DNA from: Rotaria macrura
Taxonomy: Eukaryota; Rotifera; Eurotatoria; Philodinida; Philodinidae
Length of the DNA: 64,000 nt
Direction: 5' to 3'
Assembly (NCBI GenBank): GCA_900239685.1
Contig: OENT01000586.1
Location: 24,240 to 88,239, forward strand
Part shown: positions 1 through 12,721 of the stretch, one piece after another
How the letters are laid out: each line of letters starts with the position of its first letter
Position numbering within the stretch: the stretch's first letter is position 1
The notes under the pieces: generated by a model
Databases searched by the model: none
Seen by the model: the letters and a program-made list of their open reading frames with translations, nothing else
Told to the model about the DNA's origin: nothing
Made by a program: the position numbers and the translations under genes

Positions 1-381
1 CTTACTCAGAGAAATGGAAAAGGGATTCTACCCTTTGTATCTGCGAAGTTTGATATTGTTATCAAATGTTTACAACTTCACAGTATCTTGCGACGGAAAC
101 ATTATTTGACTGTCTGTAATAGATAATAGAGTAAAAACTGAGTCACAGTTCTTGATTTGTTCAGTCTTCTCTCTAATCTATTCTATAAGATCAGAGTTCA
201 TGATGGGTAAATGATTACTTAAAATTAAAATTTTTCCTATCTTACGCATATTCTTAACATATCAGCTCACTATCATAAGGAAAGCAATTCTCGCATTTTC
301 TGATGAACAGCGATTGCTGTCAAGAGTTTTATAATAGCATGATCTTTTCATTTATTTATTTTGTTTATTTTGATTGATTAG
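1..381. other. Window edge, probably CPSF6 intron sequence
   Basis: No confident exon is visible upstream of the CPSF6 acceptor at 380-381. A 42-codon open frame runs in from the left edge and stops near 127, but it resembles nothing I know. The exon that should precede 382, encoding the end of the CPSF6 linker, was not found here, so this is most simply intron or an unresolved part of the gene. Confidence 0.4.
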
Positions 382-730
382 GTGATTTTGGCACAGCAAT
401 TGAAACATTAGTTACCGCCGTGTCGCTTATAAGACAATCAAAAATTGCTCATGACGATCGTTGTAAAATTCTAATAAGTTCGCTTCAAGATACTCTTAAA
501 GGCATCGAAGATAAATCTTACGGACAAAGGTAAATGAGTTTATTTAATTTTTATGATTCCATCAAATTGAGAATATCTATAGGACACGTCATCGAAGTCG
601 TTCTGGATCACCACGTGAATCACGTAAGAAACACCGACATCGTACACGTAGTCCACGTGATCGTAATGAATATCGACGTAGTAGTGAAGATTACGATGGC
701 AAATATAGTCGTGATCATCGACGGCGATGA
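382..730 (+). CDS. CPSF6: CPSF6 C-terminal part (cleavage and polyadenylation factor, partial)
   Basis: Last two exons, 382-529 and 583-730, separated by a 53-bp GT-AG intron. The first encodes [20 protein letters not shown] and continues through a conserved [13 protein letters not shown] block, matching the CPSF6 segment that precedes its RS-like tail. The second is almost wholly R, S, H, D and E with SR and RD repeats and ends in TGA at 728-730, as in animal CPSF6. CPSF6 (CFIm68) partners NUDT21 in cleavage factor Im, sets poly(A) site choice in the nucleus and uses the RS tail for SR-protein-type contacts. The RRM and proline-rich region lie outside the window to the left. The first codon is split across the intron ending at 381. 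Confidence 0.88.
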
Positions 731-3700
731 AACGTTGTTTTGTTTTTTTTTCCATCATTTGTGAACAAAAAAAAAAGGAATCACAACGAACACAAAACAT
801 ACAATCTGGTAAGCTGTTCAAATAAATTTTCTGTATTCGTTCTCGTTTGGAAAACGAAATTTTTTTTTCTTGATCATTATGTGTATGTGTGGTTGTTTTC
901 TTTACTTGTTTTTTCGATTCCCCGTAAAAACAATGTTTATTTAGTTGGATAGATATATCGCTGAAATTGAATAGAACATTTATTATCTAGTCACTGCTAT
1001 CATAAAACAGTCGAAATATGTTTTTATTTTTTTATTTTTTAATATACAACTATCAATTTTTTATTTTTTTCACTGCTGAATAAGTCAAATAACCGTTTTT
1101 GTTATTTTTTATGGCCTCTAGATATTGTTCTTAAATCTGTTGTGATTGTCTTCTTTTTTCTAAAATGCATATCAATCGAGATATACTAATTCCACTATGC
1201 AAATGCATGGATTTTTTGAAAATTTTATTTTACTCTTTGTTTTTGTTTTTTTTTCTGTCTCCCATTCATGATATCATAGTATTTTGGTAAGATATAGTAT
1301 TGAAAGTTTTTTTCATTCATTCATCGATGTAAATACTAAGTCATTTTTCTAAATAATGAATAAATAGTACTATCTAAACTTAAATAATACTGATCATTAT
1401 TGTCGGACAATGAAAAATGAAACATTTTTTTTTTGGCAAAATAAGCTTTCAAAGTTAGTCTATTATAATGATTCTTGTTTTTTTGTAGAGTGAGTTTAAG
1501 TTTACATTCAAGTTTTGTGCGATTCTTCAACTTAGCTTCTAGTAATTGAAAGTGAACGAAAAAAGCCAATGGATCATTGTATTCGTTCTCATAGCAACGT
1601 GAAAGATTGGCCTAAGGCCAACAATGATCTATTTATACTGTTCTAATTAGATGATGATGATGAAGTACATTTATGATAATAGTTTTTGAACTATTTCGTA
1701 AATTTCGAAAAATCTTCTATAGCTTTCTATCAATCAAAGATGAAGACCATAGATTCCAGCTATATAAAAACACGATGGAAACGGTAATACCAAAAACGTG
1801 TTGATCAGATTGGCTGTATTCTATTCTATCATTCTATGATGCTACTTTCTTAATGAGGACTTTTATATTTTTGCTTCACCGTAAGAATCTTATTCTAGTC
1901 ATCATAATGAGTTGGATGATGTTCTCATTAATTGAGTCTACTCGTCATAGAAACTTCCCAAGTGATCACATCAATGTATACCGTGCGTTCCAATATGAAT
2001 GGAACAGAAGATACTTATCGTTCGGTTGGACATTTTATCTTATGTTATTAGCAGCAGATAGGAAATAATGTATCTATTATTACAACAATTATTTTCTTGA
2101 ATAAAACGATACGCAATGAATCCTAGATACAAATATTTTTACAATAAAGAGTATCACAGTATGTCAATGAACTATAAAAATTGTTTTAATTTTCATTTAT
2201 TTGGCATTTCATTAACACATGAAACTTTCTAGCTCATGTACTATAAAGTCATACGAGTTAGATGTTGTTATCAATGATGAATCATAATAGATTTACTTTT
2301 GTTCAAATGAAAAAACACGCATTGATATTTAGAATGGTTTATAATAAATGTTTTAACTCGATTTATCTCTAGTATTCGTCTTCAAGTGTTCTAGTTTTTC
2401 TTCGGTTTTCTTTTTCATAATTATTCTTCGATGAAAGAACAAAGTATTTAACGCTTCTGTTTTATTTTATAGGTCAACGGCTCGAGTGAACGATGGTCAC
2501 CCGTGTTTTTCTTCTTTGTTTCTTTTATTGTACAAAGATTTTTTTTTCTCCTTGTTCTTTTCTTTTTTTCTGTTCACGTCTACTACTCTACATTACTTTA
2601 TTGTATTGTTCATTGATGTTGTTCCATGTTTTCTACATTGGTGTTTGTGTATGAATATGAAAAAGTGGAAGAAAACAAAAACGTTTCTTCGCAATTTCGT
2701 TATTGCTTTGCAAACAAATCAATGATACTATTGTCAATATGAATCCAAAAAAATGAGTGAAAAATTTTCAACGGATTCAAAAGATCAATAAACTTTATTT
2801 GCTTTTTTGTTACTTACAAATTATTATTCGGCTTGATAAAATAGGTGTATAGTTTTAGTAATGAGTAATAATAATCTTCTATTTTGGAACAAGGTCAAGT
2901 TGTCTAGAAAGTACTAGAATATTGTTTATGTCCATAGATCTATTCGTTAATGTCAAGGTCGGACGAAGTTATCGAGCGACGTCAACAAATCAATGCGCAA
3001 ATTATAGCAGCGTATGTGGCTTAGCTATCACTACCAGTCTTACCTCTCCACTTGAGCATCAAATATTAATATATCGAGGGAGAATATCTCTCAATCAGAT
3101 AGTAGCTGATCGTGTGTATTTCAAAGAAAAAAAATGATATGATATAGCACTCATGAGCTATTGCTTTAATGCATTTGTTTATTGTCGTATAATGAGATCG
3201 AACCTGTGCTAGGATTTTCATGAACAATACTATAATTGCGACTTCAAGCTCTTTATGAATGTCATTGGATGTATGGGCATGCTTTTGTTCAATATGCTAA
3301 TTGTATTGTCTGTAAGAAAATGATTTTCTTTTCTAATAATATGTTGCAGTACTAACTACTTTGGAAGAATCTTTAGCAAACGGTGTGCATGTGAGTTTGA
3401 ATGTATGTGTGGGTGTAATCGAGAGTCAGGTGAACACGATTAAAGCGAATCAATTTTCATTAACTGTGCTGCTTGTTCCAAAAAGAATTGTTTTGATCAC
3501 TTTTTTGTTGCAGAATAATTTCATGAAAATAAATACATGAATACGAACGATGCGGATTCAGAGAGAGTAAAACATAGACTATCTGATTAATGAAATTAAA
3601 AGAATCCTAATGAATTTGTTTTTCTTTTCCAATCGACTACGACTTATGAGCGACTCAATGTAAGCCACCACCGATTCCTAAAGACAGAGATCAATCGATG

Positions 3701-6051
3701 TCTTACGATATGGCTCATTTTTACTTATGTCATAGAGGTACAGATTTGATATATTTTGGTGAAAGCCAATTGAAAAAAAATTTGAACCGTTCGTTTTTAT
3801 CGTAGTTTTACTGAAGTCACTATTGAGTTAGAAGATTTTGAACACCTTGATATCTCAACAAAACATAAACCGTTAGAGTTGACATGTTTTTTAAATCAAT
3901 ACCTAAGTTCTACATGTACCATAGATTTCAGTTCAAACAGATGATTAGTTGGTATTTTATGGATTTCACGATTTGAGGAAAAATCAATTTTTGACCATCT
4001 TTTCGCAATTCATATCTGCAGATTGAAAAATTGGCAGCTGCGAGAAATTTTAGGTGTAGATGTAAGTTTGGCTGCAAGTTTAATGTGATGTGAGCGTGTG
4101 TCTACATGAGGATGTGGGGATGTAGGTATGGATGTGACGCTTAGTTGAATTAACAATGATATTTTCATCCACACTTTTAAAACATGTTATGCAAGTATAC
4201 ATGATATTTAAAATAGTCACATGAGCTGCAATTATCAAGGAAAAATTAATTGAAATAGTACTATTGTTTTCTTTTATCTTGACTTTTGCTTGCCGGATCA
4301 ATTGGATTTGTGTATTCATAATTCGTTGACCCTCCTACAGCTCGTTTTGTATGGGTTGAAAATGTTCACTCAGATAAAAACGATGTCAATTATTCACATC
4401 CTAGAATCGAGTTGTATCTTTAAAAAAGAATATAGATTAAACTAACAGATAGATCATAAATATAATGAGCCTCTTTCTACTTTACTGACCATTCAATTTG
4501 CCAAGTTAAAAAATATGATTAAATTAATGTGACTCAACTAACTGATAAAACACAGAGAATAAAATTTGGGTGTGAAATTTTCATCATGTAACTTCGATAA
4601 GAGATTCGTTCAGTACTAGATTCAGCAATGAAAGTTTGCCTTTCGGTTTTTATCCTCATTTTATAATAATATCAAATTATTTTATACACATCTGGATTTG
4701 AATAATCTTTCAACTGCATGCAAAGAAAGAAAGTATACATTGAGATATTTACAATCAAGTTCGAATTCACTCCAATATCTTTAGACTAAGATAAAATATA
4801 TATTAGCTATGAAAACGCAACTGTTTCCAAATGATCCGTTTTTCTAATTATAATACATGTAATCAAGTTATAGACTGAATTAGATGATGTGTTTTAGAAA
4901 AAAATATCAAATTCAAAAGTTTGAAAGATTACTAATCCTACTGAGCGGAAAATGCTGATTTCTGTGACTTTTTGATTTTTCTGATTTCTATAGTACGATG
5001 AAAGCTTAGGGTGGGGATGTGCGTACTAATGGTACGAAAGAGAAGCAAAATCAAAAGCGCAACGCGTTTCTCTGGATTAATCAGAGGTGACGCGAAAAGG
5101 CGAGAACAGGGGGGGGGTAAATCCAAAAATCGATGAAAATTATCAGACAGGTTATTGCTAGGGAGAAACAGCTCATTTCTGATTTTTGAAATTAAAATCA
5201 ATTGATTTTTCTCAAAAAAGTCAAAAAAATTACAGAGATCAAGAAAATCGGATTTAAACTGTCTCACTATAGATTGATATTTTGAACAACAAGAATACAC
5301 AATTTTATCGTTTTCTTTGATTCACTGAGTTTTTTATTTTAAATCAAAAAAATTAGATGTTTGACGCTTGGATTTCTCCAAAACCCGGAGCATACTCCTT
5401 TGTAAAATTAATTCACCCAACTCAAAAACTATCGACCAAAATTTTCGAAATCGGAGAAAGTCGCAGTCAACGGAGCAGCTGCGGTGATCCCTCCATTCAT
5501 CTCCTCCCCCCTATGACGCCGGCCCTGGTAGTAATAGTAGCGTCTGTATTCGTTTTGTAGGCATTAAACAATTTCGTTTCTAGTTGTGCAATACGAATTG
5601 CATGTGCTGACAGCATAGCATGACTCACTCCACTTCGGACACATCCATTGGTAGGGAAAATAACTTTACCTTTCTACACGTTCTCAGCACGATTTAAATG
5701 CAAGTAAGAGTAATATTATTCTTTACATTCAATGCTGCTTGTCGAAAAAGTGAGAAAACATTTTCATCATCAAGGCTAGTTTTTTGTTGTTTTAAAGTTA
5801 GCATACTTGTAATTATTTACAAAAGAATTCAGTACCATTATAGGCGAAGCATCTTTAGCAACAACAGTAGATCACATGTTATATATGCACTCGATAGCAT
5901 AAGTGGAAACATTCAGTGCAAGACATAGCAGACCAAAACTTGACGAAGCTAACAACCTAACTGAAAATATGTATCACCAAATAGCGCAATTGCCAGAAAA
6001 GAATATCAAGATGAAACATTACTCATAAATAAGCCTATTGAATCTTCGATT
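731..6051. other. Gene-poor interval, CPSF6 3' UTR then intergenic
   Basis: No complete gene could be supported. Exon-like scraps were noted. A 24-codon frame beginning MSRSDEVIERRQQ at about 2953 runs into a GTATGT donor-like site. An open frame near 1853-2068 ends with a hydrophobic stretch. A 67-codon frame at 5357-5560 lies just downstream of a run of nine G at 5109-5117. None shows a family signature. The segment 5500-5535 is conspicuously GC-rich for this window. Confidence 0.5.
821..826 (+). terminator. Candidate CPSF6 polyadenylation signal
   Basis: An AATAAA hexamer lies 91 bp after the CPSF6 stop codon and is followed by T-rich sequence, a normal 3' UTR arrangement. Several other A/T-rich hexamers nearby could also serve. 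Confidence 0.4.
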
Positions 6052-8550
6052 ATGGAGAAGGTTCCAGTCAAAACGTATGATTCGGTTCACAGACACCACG
6101 TATTCAAGACATCCCGTTTTTCGAACTATTCTGTGACTTGTGAGTATTTTTTTGAAAACTTAGTATTTCAATGAAGGACCATCTGATTTTGGCTGAAACA
6201 GTCTCAAAATTCAAAGGATCAATCGGATTATTTATGAACTCGATTTCATCTTGAAATTCCTTTCCTTCAAGAGTATTGTGCAGGACATTTCAAATAACTC
6301 GTTTGGAAAGAAATGCAAACAGCTTCTGCGATTCACATGACTTTTAAAAATAATTCGATTATCTGCTCCTTAAAGTTTTATTACATCTGTGGAAACAAAG
6401 CTTCAGGGAATATTCCATGATTTGATGAGAACCTCATTCAAATCACCTTAATCGTGGAATAGTTATTTTACTTAATTTTCACTTTGTAATTTCGAGACAC
6501 TGTAATTACAGAACAGCTCCTGTAGAAAGAATTCTAATTTTTCTATAGATATACACCGCCAAAGCGGAGCAGATAGCAAATTTAGGAGAGATCATTTAGC
6601 TTTCTGTGCAACTATGAATGAAAACATTCTGAAAGACAATAATCGAACGATGTTAGAAGCACTGAATAATTCAATGGATGTTGGGAATGGTTCTGCTACT
6701 TCAATATATCATTCTATAACGGGTATGTGTTTATTGTCACTTGATATATATATATATATTACGCTCTGAAATGTTATATTCTAATTCTTCAAACAGATTC
6801 CAACCAATTCAAAGCTGCTAAATGTTTCTAGTAATTTTCCTGTAAAAGGCTAAATCGATGTTCTATTTGTCTCTTGTCTAGTGGCAATTTCGAAAAGTTA
6901 CCCAACGAAATCTTGCTCATTATTTTTTCTTTTCTAAACACGTACGATGCTTTTAACGCGTTCGACAATCTCAATCGACGTTTGAGCAATCTTCTTATGG
7001 ATTGTGCTAGGCGCACGACTTTACCTAGCAGTGTGCCTAGACATTGGGTCACCCAATATATGCTCAAAACTCATGATATCATAGAAACAATTCAACTTCA
7101 TGAGAACATAGAGCGTGATGTATTTGACGATTCGCTCTCAACTTTGAAGCTTCGTTCCATTATTCTCAAAGGCATTAATTCTCAATACAAGTTGAGAGTT
7201 GAAGGAAACCCTGCCCGAGCAGTGATTGATCATACTCGATCTTTTATTTTTGAGAATGCGGATATATTCTCACCTTTTCGCCACATATTTCATTGCAATG
7301 ACATTTCTCTGCGGAATCCCGCCATCAACCGTATTGAAGTGAGTGTGCCTTTCATATCTGCTTTCTTTTGACTGAAAACAAGTTTACAGAACCCGGCTCA
7401 AGAGTCAAATTTATCTACAACGTTTCTGGAAAGTGTACAGACAAGCACATGCAGTTGGAAAGATATATTGTATCTTGGCTATCATTGTCCAAATCTGATT
7501 CAGCTCAAAATCGATGAAGTCATGGGCATAGAATATAGTTCCGTAACAGCACGTCCGAAATATCAGATCTCAATGCCCATGCAATTGGTCGATTTAGATA
7601 TTGAACACATGGAAACCAGAAACTTGAATTTGTTTGGACAATTCGTCCGTAACTTTTGTCAGACTTCATTGAAACGACTTCGACTCGGAATCAAATGTGA
7701 ATCGCCAGTAGATGGACACCAGTTGGAGGCGATTCTGAGCCCATGTTCCCGTCTCAAGAAGCTTGTGCTATTTATGACATTCAAGCAAATCGAAATCAAT
7801 ATGACTGATTACCTCCATTCATTTCAGAGTCAATGGTGGCTTCAAAGTCATCATCCTCCAATACTTATTCAGCGCAACAGTGATAGTTACGTCGTAGCCT
7901 CAATGCCATGCAATTTTTTTGGATGTCCTTCGTTCTCGAACAATTTTAATAACTGGCAACTCAATAAACAACAGTTTGACTCAACCTTAATTCGGTTCGA
8001 GCATATCTGCCGATTGCATTTCACAAATAGTATCAATGAACCCGTCACTCTTGAGTTTCTATACTTTGTGGATCGTCTTTTTTCTGCATCAGATCAAAGT
8101 TTATCCTTTGAGTTCAGCGGTTTTGACGTGGTGAATATCCTCTTCGATGTGGTGAGTATTGTTTTCAGAAACAAGCTTCATGGTTCTCTTAATCTTTGTT
8201 GAGTTTTGTCATAGTTAATTGATGACCCAGAGATGACAACCGTTTTACCAAATGTACAACAGCTAATTATTATGTCGAATGAAAAATTGGATCCCCTAGT
8301 AATACCTGTATGGCTTCTTCTTGCTCCAAATGCGAAACATTTAGATCTGGCGAAACTGAGTTTCTTTAACAAAATAGAACTCGCTCAAGAGCTCATGGAT
8401 TTGCGAACGACTGACGAACGTCTCGGACCAATTTTTGATTCTGTTCATCAGGTCACAGTTTTCTACACATCTAGTGGTGTTAGTCTGGCAGAAAAGAGCG
8501 CCCTACAGCTGGCATTCATGAATGTATTTAGGAACGTTAATATTCATTGA
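6052..8550 (+). CDS. F-box protein, six-exon model
   Basis: Exons 6052-6139, 6549-6722, 6797-6830, 6882-7338, 7390-8151 and 8215-8550 join in phase to about 616 codons. The F-box motif (FEKLPNEILLIIFSFL, then a D-AFNAFDNLNRRL segment) starts near residue 102. The remainder is a long leucine-rich region without crisp repeats, as in the large F-box families of bdelloid rotifers. Such proteins bring substrates to SCF (Skp1-Cullin-F-box) ubiquitin ligases. The four 3' introns are 51-74 bp with GTAATT, GTATGT or GTGAGT donors, and the last four exons are secure. The first two are less sure: the frame stays open well upstream of the internal ATG at 6614, and the phase-1 GTGAGT donor at 6140 fits the CTATAG acceptor before 6549, so I extend to the ATG at 6052. 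If 6614 is the true start the protein has 565 residues. Confidence 0.8.
6742..6760. repeat. AT-dinucleotide tract inside an F-box gene intron
   Basis: A short (TA)n run in the 74-bp intron 6723-6796. It lies between donor and acceptor and needs no further explanation. Confidence 0.7.
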
Positions 8551-9223
8551 AGACTAAAATGGCTCAAAATGCTGAACAACAAAAACAATTAGAGTGAACG
8601 TTTCCTTTCTTTTTTATGATGGGTTCTAGTCCATCGTTGATTACCAATCGCCTTATATTGTTGAGCTTTAATCCAGAAGAAATTCCATTTATTTGATGAT
8701 GTAAAATATAAAACAGCATCGGGGCTCAACATAGTTTATAAAGCTCTTTTCACAGGTTATTAAGTAGAACACAAGAACTTTCTGTGATGAGAATGTGATG
8801 TTTCGATGAAAGTCACGCAGATAATATTGATTTTCAGCTCAATTACAGCATAATAGCAATCATTGGTTTCTTACAGATAAAAGCAACATAGAAAAAAGCG
8901 ATGAACTGAATCTATTAGCGAAAGTATTATCATTAGAGATAATTTGCATGTTGCTCTCATAGAGCATCGAAGAGAAGATCTAAGAGAGATTGCAATAAAT
9001 AGAGAATATTCTTCTGCATGAAGGTTTCATATAGACTAATTGACGAGTAAGTAACACGTCTGATCGTGTCCTTACAATCCGCTAACCACAAAAGATCGAG
9101 CTCAAATACGTCGGAGACGATTCATGCATTAATAACAATATGCGCTTACTTAATCGATAAACAAAAAGAAAGAAGAAAATAATGAGAATGCAATTTTATA
9201 TTGGTTTTCTGTTCGCTTTTGAT

Positions 9224-9543
9224 CAGAGCTGGGCAAATCAAGTCAATTCAACTCTAGTCAAGTCAAGTTCAAGTGAAGCCTAGTCAAGTAAAGATTTGAC
9301 TTAACTTAACTTCTGAAAAGTTTTTAATACTAGAGTGCTTTGACTTTGTAAAGTTTTTTAAAAAGCTTATGGCTCGGGTTGAATCGATTGTCAAGTTAAG
9401 TTGAGTCTTTAGTATTAAAAATTTTTCTGTAAGTTGATTAAAATGAAGACTTAAGTTGGTTCGACTTGACTTGACTTGACTAAAAAAATTTTTGAGTATG
9501 ACTTGACTTGTGACTAGAGAAACCTCTGACTTACTCATGTCTG
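9224..9543. mobile_element. Non-autonomous hAT-like DNA transposon (about 320 bp) with 8-bp target duplication
   Basis: The element starts CAGAGCTGGGCAAATC and ends ACTCATGTCTG. It is flanked on both sides by the same 8 bases, CTTTTGAT, at 9216-9223 and 9544-9551. The ends are imperfect inverted repeats (11 of 16 positions match), and the CAGAGCTGGGCAAA start is typical of hAT superfamily termini. There is no transposase frame, so it would depend on an enzyme encoded elsewhere. Both subterminal regions are packed with one short motif, AGTCAAG on the left and its complement CTTGACT on the right, probably transposase-binding sites. The 8-bp duplication and end sequence are seen directly; family assignment is inference. 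Confidence 0.78.
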
Positions 9544-10532
9544 CTTTTGATTACGATTCAATAGGACAGAACTCTGTTTATTTACTATTCTCATTTCATG
9601 TGCTCATCCATTTCTGCCATTGATTAGATGCTGCAACAACTAGTTCACTGGGTAGTGCATTTGTAGGAGGCTAAAGCAGCAAAATATCCGTTTTCTTTTC
9701 AGATGATCTGGAAAAGTGGGAACAACCATAGAAAAAAATCTGACACAAGTTCCGTTGACTAATTACAAGTCGAAGATCGTATCTCTCATTAAAAGATCAA
9801 AGGCTTCGTCTAATTAACCGGTCAGTCAACTAATGAGAGAGCGCCTCTGAATACAGTATTGATCAGAAAGCGAGGATATCGGTGTGGAAATGAGCGTATG
9901 ACAAGCTTTGATATACCCAGATCGCACACTCTATTTCAATTTAAGATCAGTGAATGAGAAGATAAAGTCAAAAATCCAAAGACGCTATTTTTCAGTCCCA
10001 CTCGTTTCTCCCTGCATAAACAACGTGTTTAAACTGTGAAAAATATGTGATTTATGTTTTTAGTATCATGTGCACGTTTTCATTCTTTTTAAATTTTAAG
10101 TTTATTAAATTTCGGTGAGTCTGTTTATTATGATGAATAGAAGCAATTCATTGGGTGAATCCGAATATGAATATCGGTATTCCCAGTTCTGTTTCTTTAA
10201 GTACACGACATACTATAAGCAACAGTACAACAAACTGACATTACGTTTCTACGTAAACTAGACCTTGTTGCGAGCAAAACGATTCATTTAGTGTATTCTG
10301 TTGGTCGAATTACAAAGCACACACTAAAGTACAAATTGATGAGCAATGGTATACCGGATAACATTTCTATATTGAAAAGATTCTCAAACGAATTGTTAAT
10401 TGAGATATACAAGTACAGAACTCCATGAGACTTATGAATAGCTTTTGGAACTTCACTTGGCATGCAGGTTACGAACCACTTTAAATCACTATAACTTTAC
10501 GGTGAACGACCGTATTAGTACCGTTCTTCATC

Positions 10533-10645
10533 GTAATCCAGGTCCATGGTTTACGATCGTATTCTCAATGTATTTTTCCTGTATTAGTATCGTATATCGC
10601 CGTATTTCCGTAAAAATACGGTAGTAAATCATGAACCAGGATTAC
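10533..10645. repeat. Foldback element with 22-bp inverted ends
   Basis: The 22 bases starting GTAATCCAGG at 10533 and the complement of those ending at 10645 match at 19 positions. The interior contains a second hairpin (CCGTATTT paired with AAATACGG near 10599-10623) and repeated CGTATT units. No clear target duplication was found, so whether this is a small mobile element or another hairpin-forming repeat is open. Confidence 0.55.
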
Positions 10646-11063
10646 AAATGTATACGTTCCGTATTTAACCGTATCCATATCGTACTTTTTCACGTAGGAA
10701 ATTGCTGAGTGAACGGAATTATCAATTGATCCAAAATATTTTAGATCATGTTTCAAGCAAATTAGAATTTCACGTAGATGTTTTTGGTTTATTTTCGGAT
10801 GACAATGTTCCTCGGTATCTCAGCCATGTCGAGTATTCTTATGAAAACGGAATCTAGTTTATAAGTATTATTGGTCATCTATTTTTGATAATAAGAAGTT
10901 GAGTTACTTAAAGTTGTGTTTATTTGCTTAGATCATTCACGTTGTAAATTAATATTATTCTTGATTGATCTTTGCAAACACTTTAAAACTACTGCGAGTA
11001 TTTTGTTGAGTCAACATACTTCTTCTGAACATAACCCAAATAGTAGATTATGCCTAGCAAATA

Positions 11064-11359
11064 CCTAGGTGATTGAATCCGATATTGAATCTGATTGGAT
11101 TCAATCAACCAACGAAATTCTATCGGAATCCTGGTTGATGAATGAGTAAAAGATCTGATGAAAAAATAGTGATTCATTATCTAGGCGCCTATTAGTACCT
11201 AATGACGTCATTAGAGGTCTGACATAACCCTATAATGGATGTCGTCGGATTCCCAATCCTAAGGATCCGAATGTCGTTCTGCTACCAAGATTCCGTCGAT
11301 TTAATAGAAATTCATCATAAAATTCGATCGAATCCAGTTGTCGGAATGAATCTCCTAGG
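11064..11359. repeat. Inverted-repeat element (about 296 bp) with CCTAGG ends
   Basis: Left end CCTAGGTGATTGAATCCGAT and the complement of the right end, CCTAGGAGATTCATTCCGAC, agree at most positions over about 21 bases. GAATCCGAT-like words recur inside, and a perfect 16-bp palindrome (CTAATGACGTCATTAG) lies near the middle at 11199-11214. There is no coding capacity. A target duplication is not obvious, so classification as a MITE is inference. Confidence 0.5.
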
Positions 11360-12721
11360 ATTCAGAGAATAATAAGCTAAAGCGAATTGTAAATTTTCAT
11401 AGTTTCACAAGGAATTTTATCGGAAAAGTTCACACCGATCGATCTTGATTTGCTGCTTCATGTTATTTTATATTGTGAGTTGTCAGTGACTTCACATTTG
11501 AGCAATCAGATAATCAAATTAGATCAGAATTATTTTCACCTTGATATATTTTTTTTCGACAAAAGTAACTTACCCATGTAAACCTTATTTCATCTATGAA
11601 TAGAAACTCACACAAGTGTTCACGTATGCATTGTTATAACACTATACGTTTGATCTAGTCTGCGATTACTCTAACATTGATATTCAGTGTTCACATCTAT
11701 GGATATTCATCATAGAGTTGAGACCCGCTTTAAAATCTTTTCTTGTTAATAGACAAACACACCTATATGTCAATGTTCAGTGAAACACATGTACTTCGTT
11801 ATCGATATCTGTCGATTACCATCTAGAACACAATAGATGCGATACATATTGCGTGCTATATGCATGATGTAATGAAATGTTGTTGTTGTGCTAGAGCATC
11901 GTAATAGTGTTACAGTTCCTTAGACTTGCATACCTGCGAGTATATGTGGGATATTTCTCTGTAGATCAATAATAATAACTAATCTTCAACAAACCTACAT
12001 TTAAATCCTCATTTACCAAACCTCTATGTGCCGGAGCCTTACACCAAGTTCTATGCAAGATGTACAACTTATTTATATCAGAGCTAGTAGTTTTTTGTTT
12101 CCCCCGCATATTTCATCTTCTTCTATACGACTTGAAGTTTGAAGAACATAATGCAAAATAGCGAATTACGTATACACTAGAATGGTGAGTAGTGTCCCTA
12201 AGAGAAATTCTGTTCGAACTGTTATGTTGAAGAATGTCAGAAGTTTCAAGATAAATCTAGAAAGTTTAATCGTATTGGAAATGTTATACATGCATAAATC
12301 TCGGAATAATTCGAGCAAGATCAGAATTTAGGCTACTAATTGCTGAAGTACAAATGAATAATTTTCATAGCTTAAGCATGTTTCGATACACAAGTTTGAA
12401 ATACTGCTTATATTTCTGGAATATTTAGGAAAAGGTTTTCTTTATTAAATTCATAAGTAACATAAGGGAATGAACTAATCATACGTAAAGTATTGTTAAA
12501 AAACAACAATCTTTCAGAGACATGAATATAGCAGAATGAAATATGGTTAGAGGTTAGTTTCTAAACAGCTTAAAAAATGTACCAAGTATTGAAAGAGAAA
12601 AATGGAAAGAGAAAACACAGTATGCTTCATGTATGACTAAGAATTTGTTCTTTTGATTGAATGTAAATTGATTGTAGTCTTTGTTAATAGATAACCGTTC
12701 CGTCTGGTTCATTAACGAGAT

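Larger units (their letters stand above)
8551..12721. other. Repeat-rich intergenic interval
   Basis: No coding region could be supported between the F-box gene and the acidic orphan gene. The interval holds the three separately listed repeat structures at 9224-9543, 10533-10645 and 11064-11359. Outside them I see only AT-rich sequence with short chance frames. Confidence 0.55.

Noticed and set aside
1-126. 42-codon open frame entering from the left edge
   Set aside because: No recognisable motif, no splice link to CPSF6, and a frame of this length arises easily by chance.
5500-5535. hAT-like right end (CCGGCCCTG) near a GC-rich patch
   Set aside because: The only candidate left end is the poly-G patch near 5107, and its flanks do not share an 8-bp duplication with the right side.
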